Part shown: positions 12,826 to 24,000 of the stretch, in pieces | How positions within the stretch are numbered: the first letter of the stretch is position 1 | Layout: each line of letters starts with the position of its first letter | The notes under the pieces: generated by a model | Seen by the model: only the letters and a program-made list of their open reading frames with translations | Told to the model about the DNA's origin: nothing | Database searches by the model: none | Position numbers and translations under genes: made by a program | Source of the DNA: Thunnus maccoyii | Taxonomy: Eukaryota > Chordata > Actinopteri > Scombriformes > Scombridae | Reading direction: 5' to 3' | DNA length: 64,000 nt | Assembly: GCF_910596095.1 (NCBI RefSeq) | Contig: NC_056543.1 | Span: 18,338,042-18,402,041 of the forward strand

Positions 12826-13949
12826 CGGTCACACCTAAGTTTTTGCTGACTTCCACAACAGCTCACCAACGCAGAGAAATAAACATTTATTGACAGAAAA
12901 CAGGCTAAGCTAAGTCCCCACAATGTAACCAGCCGACTGCACTTGAACTGGCTCGCTCCCCGCTCTGAAAATAGAACACGCAGCCTCTGGAAATGAAAGT
13001 TGACACTGTAAGCTGGCGAGCTGACCTGTGCTTCCTAATTTAGCTGTCGATGTTTACCAATGCAGGTTGATGAGCTACTTTTAGATCAATCTTGCACAGA
13101 GCTGTTGGTTGAAAAGTGGGTATTGAAAGTGTAGTTAATCTTTATCTGAGATTTGACTGTTGTCAACAGCTGCCTGCTTTCTATTAACATCTGAATCATT
13201 TGTGTTGACAGCCGTCTAACTGAAGACATCCATGAGTTGCATCTCTACACAGAAAGGTCCAAGCAATTTTGCCATGTCCTCTTGCTTTATAGCGCATTAA
13301 CTTCCTACAGCAATAATCTTCACTATTGAACAAATGTTTATTTCACTCTGCACTTTAAAGTACGTCAGTTCTATTTCCTAAACAATGACCTGACAGCCTT
13401 TAAGTATAAACTTTTGCAACAGGCTATCTTCTATAATCTGCAAGTGATAAAACAAATGGCAAACGGCAGATCAGATGCAGACATTGTCATTTAACGCCAC
13501 TCGTAACAAAACAAAGAAACAAACAGAATTAATGTCACAACCTAAAAAACTCTGCAAGATAAATAAGATATCAATATTCATTCTTGTGCCCACTTTTTTT
13601 CTATTTACTGAGCTTCCTCTGATCTGGTGGTGCAAGTGCAGTCATCAGATAACAATGCACAGCCTCAGCACCACTGATATAAAGTGTAACATCCTTGCAC
13701 TCATAGTTTCATCCAACCCCCATTTGAGAGAGAAACAGGTGTAGCCACACGAGCACACACAAAATTACGACAATTAGTTAAATGTCCTCAAATAAACTTC
13801 CCTCAGCAGAAATACAAATTAAAGCACACAGGGGCACAACCAAAAAAAAGCGTTGCCCAATCCAGCAGCCTGTCTGGTTCAACATACAGAAAATGAGGCT
13901 TTAATAATCTGGATTTGAGGCAAGTGAGGCTGCCTTTGTAGAAAGAATT

Positions 13950-15420
13950 TAAATGAATAGGTCTGAATTAATCATTTATCTTTTGTTGATGGATGCACCC
14001 CCACTTAGACTCATCACAATAGATGCAGAGCATTTTGTTCGACCAAATAAATCATTCCCATTGTTTAAGGTACATTGATCAATCTAATGGCTTGTAATAG
14101 GCTCCTAATTGCCACAGAGAAGTGCTCACAAATGGAGTCCAGAATTACAGATTCAACTCAAAATTCTCACTTGAATGACATAGCAAGATCATGCTCTCGC
14201 CTTTTGTCACAAGTAAACATCTTGAAAAAATAAAAAAAATCATCACCATTATTTTTATTATTCTGGGTTAATATGACAAATACATTTCCCTCCAAAAATA
14301 TTTAAAGCGATGTATGTAAAAAAAGACGTGAATTTATTGATAAATAGAGAGCCTGTGATTCTTATACAGATTTCTTTGTTAAGACTTGGAAGCGTCATTA
14401 CTCCAATCTGAACGGTCACACTGCTCCTCATTAAGACAATACTACAGAAATAATCAGAATATTAACATCTGAACAAACGGACCAAAAACTGTATTATCTA
14501 TCTGTTATTACAGGCGAATCAACCCGGTCAAATCCTGTTTTTTTTTTGTTGTTTTTTTTAAAATAATTTTACAATATCTTAATCAAAGGATAAATCTATT
14601 GTCCGATTTTTATTATAATGAAAAGAAATGCCCTCACACTCTGCGTTCATTTTCATTTAACGCCCGAATTAATTTACCTTCTTAAGCGACAATCAACTTT
14701 GTTTATGTAGAACAGACATTTAATACTGTTAACAGCACTCTGCCAAATTGTCATGATTGCAAAAATGATTCAATTTTCTTGGCAGCGCTCGGTATTTGAT
14801 GAGACTGATTTTTATTCACCCTTCCAGAGGTGGGGTTTTAAAGCAAAAAAAAAAAAAAAAAAAAGCAAAAAAAAGAAAAAAGAGTATTTGAGCAAATTGC
14901 GCCTGTGTTGACTGGCAGCATTCACACTCTATAATGGAGCATTATTTGTCCGTTTTGAATACTGTAATGCACATCTTTCGGTCAGGCCTTTATCTGGAAA
15001 ATTGCTTTAACTTTTAAAAGGATGATGATTCACATCAGAGCAGGTCAATTTTACATTATGCCATTATCCCTGAGCGCTTTAACAAGCTATGGAATATCCT
15101 GGTTTATTGTATTGTGATATTAAAAAAGGAATAAAAAAATATGAGTCGCAAGTTTAGGAAAATTGGTGAAACACAACATCCTTTTAATTGTCCACAAATT
15201 AATCAAATATGTGATTTGGCCGGCAAGACGTTTCATTGCTCAGCTACAAGACAAGGTCTCGTGGCTCTTGTTAAATCAGTCTAATACAGATGACTGGCGG
15301 CCTTTCAGCTGGCGTCCCCTGGATGCTGAAACTTTTTTCCGCCTACAAATTTTTTTTTTGTCTTTGAAAACAGATCTACAACACGCGCCGATAAAGCAAG
15401 CTGTCATTTTTAATTAACCC
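13950..15420. promoter_or_regulatory. Candidate SP9-associated non-coding regulatory DNA
   Basis: This sequence is repeat-poor and non-coding, lies directly upstream of a developmental transcription factor, and contains many TAAT-core sites such as CTAATTGCC, CCGAATTAATTT, CACAAATTAATC and TTTTAATTAACC. Sp-family genes near the HOXD/DLX region are known to be flanked by conserved enhancers. Whether these particular bases are conserved cannot be seen from one sequence. Confidence 0.35.
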
Positions 15421-16224
15421 CTCACCTGCACTCCCCCAACAAGTAAGCAGGGGGAGCGCGTACGGCACGGCCGCGCGCGAACACGAGCATGGACGCGCGT
15501 AAATTTTGTCTGGAAGTAAAGGTTGTGCTGCTGTAGGTTAGCTGATCAATTACAAGTCATAATCTGTTTTTGCTTCATGTATTCACTGACAGTCAGGTTT
15601 TTTTTTTTATCATTATCAAGCAGCTCATAAATAACCTGACCGCGCTGCAGGAGAAGAGAGGCCAAGCTGCTTCTGGACTTCTTCAGCAAAACTTAATCCA
15701 TCTGTGAGTTTTCCAATATGAACATTAAAACTTTTTTTAGGACGGAGCATATGACATCAGTTGTTTCCTCTCGTGCCTCATAAGCTGTGCCATGCCGAAC
15801 ACACAGCAGCATGCCCTGGCTTTGCTGTTTTTGATAAAGTCATCAGCAACAACAGTCTCTCACATTGTTCAGGATACTCTGCGCTTAAATAGCAACAATT
15901 TCTCAATGACGTGTTGCGCATGATCTGAATATTGAAAATCAGAAGGGAAACCTACACAGATGAGAGTGCCAACACAGTCCAAAAAACGATTTAAAATTAG
16001 TTAAAAAAAAAACAAAAAACAACTTACCTCTTGGAGAACTGACGTGTGAACTCAATTCTGCAATGAAAGGAGACATTGAGCCTTCGTGTGAGAATACATA
16101 AAAAATAACCGTATGCATTAAAAAAAAATACCAAATCGTGTCTTGTATGACAGTCTGAGCAGAGGCTGCACAACAGATGATTGACGGCGGGGTTTTTGGT
16201 GTTTCTGTCTGCGGTCTGTTCTCT

Positions 16225-16270
16225 CATTGGCTGACTACAACCCCAGCCACGAATGCAGCTATTAGATTGG
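16225..16270 (+). promoter_or_regulatory. Two inverted CCAAT boxes in SP9 promoter
   Basis: ATTGGCTG occurs twice, with ATTGG at 16226-16230 and at 16266-16270, about 40 bp apart and 180-220 bp upstream of the SP9 start codon. Paired inverted CCAAT boxes are classic NF-Y sites in promoters lacking a TATA box. The transcription start is then expected around 16330-16380, but it is not directly visible. Confidence 0.45.
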
Positions 16271-16449
16271 CTGCACATCCTCGCCAGCTGTACTTCAAAG
16301 AACACGCTCTCTACAACTAGGTAGTGTTGGGAGCTGCGAGCCAAGAGAGAAACCGTGTGACCTGAGTCAAACACGGTGAGTCTTGAATCACATTGGAGCC
16401 GTACAGCATTGACATCGCGGACACTCTCACAACAGCACAGACCCTGGAT

Positions 16450-18325
16450 ATGGCTACGTCTATACTTGGGGTGAGTCTGACTTTTTTTTTATTTGTGCGC
16501 AAAAGTTGTGCGTAAAAGTTATTGGAACCCACTTTTCCTTTGCCACGGAGGAAGTGTTTTGCCTTTCATAAACACGCATGCTTTCACATCTGTTAAGGTT
16601 ATGGATACTTTTATGTTATTTATCATGACTTGACTTGTTTTGGTAGCTATTTTATATGAAATACACCTTTATTTGCTGACAAAGCTCGACGCTATCTTGA
16701 TGAAAGATGATCAAACTTTATAGAGCTTTTAGTATTTTCTCCTCACTATATACACTGCTCTTATCTGATGCAGGTAATATTTTACGACAGTGTTAATTAT
16801 TATTACTTCTACTATGTTTTATTTATGTTTCACCTTGTTGAAACAATAGCCTACATTCTCTTTTCTCCCAACATATATCTGATGAAATTATAATTTTAAT
16901 AGTTGTTTTATTAGTTTAAGTTCAAGTTTTGTTGAGCATCACTTCCAAGTTTACCTGCTCAAGTGGTTTTATTTGTGTCTAATTGCCTGTTTAAACTCGA
17001 GCTTTGTTGTGTGTGTTTTTTTTTAGGAAGAACCACGGTTTGGAACTACACCTCTAGCTATGCTGGCTGCAACTTGCAACAAAATTGGTAACACCAGTCC
17101 CCTTACAACTTTACCTGACTCGAGCGCTTTCTCGAAAGGTGGATTTCATCCGTGGAAAAGATCCTCCTCGAGCTGTAACTTGGGATCCAGTCTGCCCGGT
17201 TTCACAGTAGCAACAAGCCGCGCGACGACAGGACTAACACCGACGAGTGGCACAGGCAACAGCGCCTTTTGCTTAGCCTCCACCTCCCCGACCTCGGCTG
17301 CGTTTTCCACAGAGTACAGCGGTTTGTTTTCCAACTCCGCGAGCGTCACATCCCAAGAGTCTGGACAGTCAGCTTTTATCTCCAAAGTCCACACATCAGC
17401 AGAGACTCTTTACCCGCGGGTTGGGATGGCGCACCCGTATGAGTCGTGGTACAAATCCGGTTTCCACTCGACCATCTCTGGTGATGTTACCAACGGGGCG
17501 TCCTCGTGGTGGGATGTCCACACTAACCCCGGGTCGTGGCTCGATGTCCAGAATCCTGCAAGCACCCTCCAGACCTCGCTGCACTCCGGGACACCCCAAG
17601 CCATCCACTCCCAGCTGAGTGGCTACAACCCGGACTTCTCCTCGCTGACCCACTCGGCGTTTAGCTCCACTGGAATCAGCCCCTCTGCGTCTCATCTACT
17701 GTCCACCAGTCAGCACCTGTTAACGCAAGACGGATTCAAAACCGTCATCCCCACTTACACAGACGCTTCGACCGCCAACGCCATGATCTCGGGGGGCAGT
17801 TCAGGAATAAGTAGCTCCTCAAGGTCGTCCAGGCGGTACTCCGGCAGAGCAACATGTGACTGTCCCAACTGCCAGGAGGCTGAGCGGCTGGGACCCGCCG
17901 GGGCCAGCCTGCGGAGAAAGGGACTCCACAGCTGCCACATTCCCGGCTGCGGTAAAGTGTATGGAAAGACATCTCACCTCAAAGCTCATTTGAGATGGCA
18001 TACCGGCGAGCGGCCTTTTGTGTGCAACTGGCTTTTCTGTGGCAAAAGGTTCACTCGGTCCGATGAGCTCCAGAGACACCTCCGCACCCACACCGGCGAG
18101 AAAAGGTTTGCGTGTCCGGTGTGCAACAAGCGCTTTATGCGCAGTGACCATTTGAGCAAGCACATCAAAACGCACACGGCCGGTGGAGGAGGCAAAAAGG
18201 GGAGCGACAGTGACACCGACACCAGTAACCTGGAGACCCCGAGGTCCGAGTCCCCAGAACTTATTTTGGAAGGGGTAAATCCCAGGATCACTGTTAAGGA
18301 TCCGTCTCCTCACGACGAGCCCTAA
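16450..18325 (+). CDS. sp9: SP9, Sp-family C2H2 zinc-finger transcription factor
   Basis: SP9 is a nuclear DNA-binding factor that binds GC/GT boxes; in vertebrates it acts in limb apical ridge Fgf8 control and in striatal and interneuron development. Exon 1 is 16450-16470 (MATSILG), with donor GTGAGT. Exon 2 is 17027-18325 after a T-rich acceptor. The total is 439 residues. The N-terminal Sp motif [13 protein letters not shown] is at about residues 16-28. A Ser/Thr-rich middle with [14 protein letters not shown] and [14 protein letters not shown] follows. The buttonhead box CDCPNC is at 284-289. Three C2H2 fingers span about 310-332, 340-362 and 370-390, with the Sp-type helices [16 protein letters not shown] and RSDHLSKH. 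The tail is acidic/Ser-rich. It lacks the long alanine runs of mammalian SP9. The small first exon and the 556-bp intron fit the family. Exon 2 is GC- and CpG-rich compared with its surroundings. Confidence 0.97.
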
Positions 18326-18425
18326 TGGGGCTTCTGAGATCACCCAAAATCAAACCAGATTTAAAAAAAACAAATAGAAAAAAACAAAACTGCACAGCAT
18401 TGAAAACGGGTCTTATTTGACAGAC

Positions 18426-19087
18426 AATAAAGGAGAAAATATTTCAAGAAGCGATTGCAAAGTCTAAAAAAAATATATTCTCCAACAGGCGTCACGAGTA
18501 TTTAATTCGTAAATCCATCTAGAGAAAATCCAGAGTGATATACTGTAGGCCTGTGGGGAAATTTTTAGGGGTCAACTTGAAAATGAAATGGATGTTTGCT
18601 TAAAAGGGTGCGCGGAACCTGTTGAACTTGGTTGGACAATGTGAGTTACATCTTGTATATGACGACTAAACTATGTGTTATTTTCATGTAAATGTTAGGC
18701 TATGATTGTTTTATTCGTGTTGGTATCCTGGAAATCAGGGAGTTTACTTTGGACGCACTTTGTGGATATGTATGTACACAGCTTTTTAAACTTTTTGGTT
18801 ACCCATTTTATTTCTTTGCTAAAAAAAAATATCTATATATAAATGTTTACCTGTATAAAGTCACACGTATAAGACTTTCATTTTATCGTAATTAAAACAT
18901 CTTAAAAAAGGCTGTTATTGTGTGATGTAGATTGTTATATTTTTATTTAATGATTCGCCTTATTTGGATTTTTTTTTTTAAATATTAAGGAGTTTATTTT
19001 AAAGTCAGCGTTCTGCTCATAGGTTATTTTTCTTAAAAATCGCCTATAAAACACCTTGACTTTCACTATTTCCCCCTATGGAATAAA
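18426..19087 (+). promoter_or_regulatory. Candidate SP9 poly(A) signals
   Basis: AATAAA occurs at 18426-18431 and 19082-19087, and ATTAAA at 18891-18896, all downstream of the SP9 stop codon at 18323-18325. Which one is used cannot be decided from the sequence. Confidence 0.4.
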
Positions 19088-19129
19088 TCAATGTTTAATG
19101 CCCCGGAAAAGACATTTCATGCCCAAATG

Positions 19130-19640
19130 AAAATCTTGTTAAATGGTATTAATTATGACTTCGAGCACATCGCAGCCCCATGTGTCTTGTATTTGCGATT
19201 AGGGATTCGTGTCTTATCAAATATCTAATTAATCTCCGAGACATCTTTTGTTCAGTTTCACTTTATCGGGGGGTTTCCAAGGGGGTTTGATGACAAAGGT
19301 CCCTGAATATTTATTCTAATTGTCCAAATTAACTGCTTTCATTTGCATACCAATCGATGGGCCGAGAATAAGGATGTGGTTTCTCTTTGCCAGGAGCCAC
19401 AGACATGTTATGGGAGCAGTTTTTTAAAAAACTTTAGAAAAAGAAGGGGCAAAGAGTCACATGCAAATGTTGAATTTGAAATGCTCTTTGCTCAGCGCAG
19501 TCACATGGAGCCTGCATGTTATTTGAATATCAGTGGCCCCGTATTGAAAGGGTTCAAGGATGCTCTCTGACTTCTTTGTGCTTACCCAGTGCAGCGTCCG
19601 ACTCTCAAAGAAAAAGCCGGGGAATAATTACAGCGTGAGT
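19130..19640. promoter_or_regulatory. Candidate enhancer block downstream of SP9
   Basis: Sites include GGTATTAATTATGAC, ATCTAATTAATCTCC, CCAAATTAACTG, an octamer-like ATTTGCAT and two ATGCAAAT/ATTTGCAT-type sequences (near 19342 and 19462). The block is repeat-free and contrasts with the low-complexity T/A-rich DNA after it. Regulatory function is inferred only from composition and position. Confidence 0.35.
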
Positions 19641-21000
19641 CCAGGACTGGGAATACGTCAGGGAAAAGCATCTCATCCAGACACTCTCTTTTTCTTTTTG
19701 AAGAGGATGTTAAATTGACCAGAAGGCAATAGAGGGAAATTATTTTCATTTCCTTTTGTGCAACAGCGGCTTCAAGGAAACGGCAAAGATAGTGAAAACT
19801 ATCAAATTAGATTGCCTATTTGAATTTCATCAAAATATAAAAAGACAAACTAGATGCAACACTTACGTTAGAAAGGCTGAATTTGTATCTTTAAGAACAC
19901 AAATTTAGCATCTGTTTTTGAGATCAATTTTAATTGTTTTTGTTTTGTTTTTTGGGTTTTTTTTTTTGTTTTCATTGAGATTAAAATTGATTTTCGATTT
20001 TTGGAGACTAAACGTGTGAAATAAAATGTGTGATTTTTTTAGGCCTGGAAGTTACATGTTCACATGTTGGCTTCAAATGAAATATGATGAATGAAAATCA
20101 GATTTTTTATTTATATTCTACACCGACTCCCATATCAAAAATATTAAATACTGGTCTGCATGAATAAAAAATATGGTGCAGCGTTATTCTGTCTATACGC
20201 GGTCACTGCTGTGTTTTTATATTTCTGTAGTAGAATATTTACTCGCTGATATTTGGACATAAATCATATATTTTTTTTATGTGATCGCCGTCAGAAGAGA
20301 TCAGAGAAGTTTGACGGCAGGACAACCCAGCAGGATATATTTCACAGCTTCAGACACAGCGTGGAAATTTTACACAATAACAAAAAAATATTTGTGCAAA
20401 ACTGTAATAATTTGCTATCAGGTGTCCAGAGTTTAAAAGATTTAAATTTAGTGGTAATCAATCAACAGAAAAAAAAAAATCAGCAGAGTTAGGAGCTAAC
20501 GTTCATTTATCCCACTGCAAAAAAAGCAAAAAATTGGGAAGATTCAAATTTAATGAGAAATTAAATGAAATCCTGTTTTTTTTTTTCCAGGAATCAGCCG
20601 TCTAAGTTACATCTTACAATGTTGATATTTCCAGAAAAAAAAAGACAAGAACACAACCATAAAATAAGATAAAAACTGCAGCAACAGAAATAGTCTTTCT
20701 AATGGCCAACTGACCATGAAAATGAGTCCAACATTTTCCCATCAGCGGATCATAGCTGCAAATTGCTTCCAATGGTAATCAATTAATTCAGATCCCTTCA
20801 TACAGTAAGAGACAACACAGAGTGCAATGAGCTGCATCTACATATTTTCTGTCGACTGCTTCCCTCTACTGGAAGAAAAAGAAACCCTCAGCGCATTATC
20901 TGCCATTTGAATTTTAAATACATGGACGCTGTGTGATTACTAAGACAGTCACTGCCAAAAAAATATCCAAAATATTTAGACATTTTGTCCAATATTGGAC

Positions 21001-24000
21001 TCAATGCTTTCTTTTTATTCTGTCTTGGCTTCTCTCTCTTCTTTCCCTACTCCTGCTCCTGCTTCTTCCTCTGCCCTCCCTTTCCTTCCTCCTTTCCCTG
21101 CTTCTACTCCTCCCATCTGCTGTTCTGCCTCTCCTTCCATCTGTGCTACTTCTGTTCCTCTCACCATCTCTACTGTGATGCCTGTCTTTACCTCTGTCCT
21201 CCCTGCCTCTCTCGCGGCTCCTACTTCTCTCCAAGCCAGACTTGGAGCCGCTAGGTCTCTGCCTGTCCCTGCTGTTGTGCCTCTTTCTCTCTTGACCTCT
21301 CTCCGGCTTGATCTTGTTGTCCGGGCTGCGCTGTCGACTCCGGCTTCTTCCCCTCGCCGTCCTTGTTTGTCCATAATCTCCGGACTCCTCTTCAGGCCGC
21401 CTCTGTCTAGTGCGAGGGCTCGGTGACCTGCTCCTGTGAGAGGAGGCCTTTCTCTGACTCTTGACTTGTCTCTTGCTCTCCGAGCTGTTATCCCGGCAGG
21501 ATTCTTTTTTCTTGTTCTTCTTTTTCTTTTGGCTCTTGAACTTGCCATGGCTGTCTGAATCTGAGCCACTATCACTGCTGCTGCTGCTGCTGCTATCGGA
21601 CGACTCACTCGAGCTGTCACTACTTTCATGCTTTTTCTTGTGTTTTCTTTTGCTTTTCTTCTTCTGTTTTTTGCTCTTCTTTTTCTTGGCCTTCTGCTTT
21701 TCCAGGTGATCAAGTTTTCTGTATAACAGGAACGCAAACATTCAATTAACATTTTCCAACAAGGCAGCAGATAAACATATAATATTAGCACAAAAAATTA
21801 TATGAATCAAATCAAGGTTTTAAGAAAAATGTACTGCGTCAAAAATGACAGCAATATAATAACCTGATAACAAACTAGAATTTTTTACAACTGATATCTT
21901 GCATATAGGCTACAAATACATATTTGAAATATATTTGAAAGAAAACATGGTAATCTTGTAATTCATCAGATCATGTAATGAGATTCCCCCTCAGCTCAAT
22001 CTCAACCACCTCTGGTGAGGCTTAAAAATACCAAAACCATGTAAAAAAAAAATTACAATAATGTAATCTTGGCTCAATAATCTCAATTCAAGTCTGTTCC
22101 TTAAAGTTTTAATGAATTAAAATTTGTAAATCGTGCTTCATTTTTACCTGAGGAGCTTCTGTTTTTGTTTGGTTGTTAATGACTTCAAAAACTCCACCTC
22201 GGGATCTTCCTCTTCCTCACTCGCGACATATTCCTGTAAAGTACACGGCACATTGGAGCTCGCATTGGAATCAGAATGACAACAGAAGACGTTATGTTAA
22301 ACAATGTTTTATCTAATCCTTTCACTCGACTTAAGCTGCCCCACTAACTAGCCGCTTTGCAGTAAATCTATGTAAGCTATGGACATACCAAAGATATAGT
22401 TCGTCTTTCCTTTGTCAAGGGTAAGAGTGTATGTGTGTGTTCGTATATCATCCTATGTGTGCAAAGATGGGAGTGTGAGACAGACAATTACCTGCGATGG
22501 ATCACAAACAGTAGCATTCCTACCAAGGACACATTTTTTCAGGGCAAACCCACTGTTTCGCATCTCCGCCATTAACTCCGAGGGGTGCATCGACGGACCT
22601 GTTAGCACAAATCACAGCCTCAGAGTCCCATTGATGTAAGACCCATGCCAACCACTATCTCCACAGTGGGAATTTCAGGGGCGGCTTTGTTAACAGAATG
22701 GGACATCAAATCAACTCACTCCACTTCCGGCTGAGCAAATCATACAATATCATTCTCTGCCAAAGCAGCAGTTAAGGAAATCAGAATACACAATAATTAC
22801 ATTTTTTTTCTCCCGGCACAGGAGGGGGACCATTACAGCACTCCACCATCAACACCATGCACTGACTGGACTCTCCCAGGGTAAACATTATTACTTTACT
22901 ACTCAACTTGCTGATTGCAGAACTCAGAATCAGCTCTAGACCTGGAGCTCTGGGCTGAAACCCGAGAGGAGAGATACAGTAGGTGTACCTGCAGCACCGT
23001 CTGTGACAGACAAAAGCTCACCCACTGGCTGCAGATATCAAGCAGCACAGATATTCTGGCTGCCTGTTCATTGGTACAATTATTCTACAATTATTCCTTT
23101 GCATAACTAACAACAACCAGAAATATATATATATATTTAGGAACCAAACTTCATCAGGTAAAATGTCTATATATTAATTTAACTTGTAATGATCAGTTAT
23201 TGTAAATGTTATATATACACATTTACTTATTTGCACTGATGTTTATTTTAATTAATTAATTACTCTCAATCAATTCAAAAAATAAAATCTGTATATAAAA
23301 TAGTGGATTTTTACATATGTATCAAAGCATAGTAACATTAAATCTTAATTTGAAAATATTACCACATACAACACAAAAGACCTGCAAGTGAAAACAAGTA
23401 AAATAATGACTTATTATTGTATGTATCCTACCTGCTGCTTCCTCTGAAGCCACAGAGCTGGCATTGATACCCGACAGCCCATAGAGAGGACATTCTCTGT
23501 CAGTGTTCACATGGCCCCATTTGTGACATTTGATGCATCTCACGTTGCGCACCTGTGAAGGTAACAACAACAAACATCACTTTGAATTGTCTCAATAATG
23601 GATACGTATGCAAAATAATTGAAACAAAACTGCACTCTACAGATTGCTTTAAAAATTATGGCAACACCCAATTACAAGAGAAAAATACATTAACCTGGCA
23701 TAACAAGCTGTTTTATAAGCTCTGCAACCAAAGTAGAACTTTTTTTTTCCCTTTTCAAGCTGCTTCATTTGTTGGATTTTCTGAGAGCTGAAGAGTTGAA
23801 AATACCCAGCATTTTACAAGAAAAAAAAGTGAAAATCTGAGAAAAATAAAACAATTTTGTGGAGGAGTTTCATTTTGTCTCCTGTTTTTGTGTCCACATG
23901 GGGGTCGAGGGGGGGTCCCAACTCACTTGACTCGACTTGGGAACCACTAGTAGACTGTAAATGCTTCAAATAAAAACAAATCACAACACACCTGGATACC

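Larger units (their letters stand above)
12826..16449. other. OLA1-SP9 head-to-head spacer
   Basis: About 3.6 kb lie between the two start codons. The OLA1 5' UTR and promoter probably lie at 12826-13000, and the SP9 promoter and 5' UTR at about 16200-16449. The middle (about 13950-15420) is rich in homeodomain-type core sites (TAATTA, TTAATT, ATTAAT) and has no open frame of interest. It includes a 20-nt A run at 14845-14864 and a CpG-dense patch at 15450-15500. Confidence 0.6.
18326..21000. other. SP9-CIR1 tail-to-tail spacer
   Basis: This stretch holds the 3' UTR of SP9, a block of TAAT-rich non-coding DNA (about 19130-19640) and AT-rich sequence with many T and A runs up to the CIR1 stop codon. 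I see no further exon. Confidence 0.55.

Noticed and set aside
16024-16374. Minus-strand 116-codon frame by the SP9 promoter
   Set aside because: The protein has no recognisable features and contains promoter elements; only the splice-donor-like site was kept as a finding.
17146-18343. Several open frames on the minus strand (up to 174 codons) across SP9
   Set aside because: They lie antisense to the GC-rich SP9 coding exon and arise as shadows of its codon usage; none resembles a known protein.
21015-21791. Long minus-strand frame (258 codons) overlapping the CIR1 last exon, and plus-strand frames there
   Set aside because: They are out of frame with the spliced CIR1 reading frame; low-complexity Arg/Ser/Lys-coding DNA opens several frames at once.
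23322-23573. Stand-alone zinc-knuckle open frame
   Set aside because: It is CIR1 exon 7 (23432-23552) with intronic extensions on both sides, not a separate gene.
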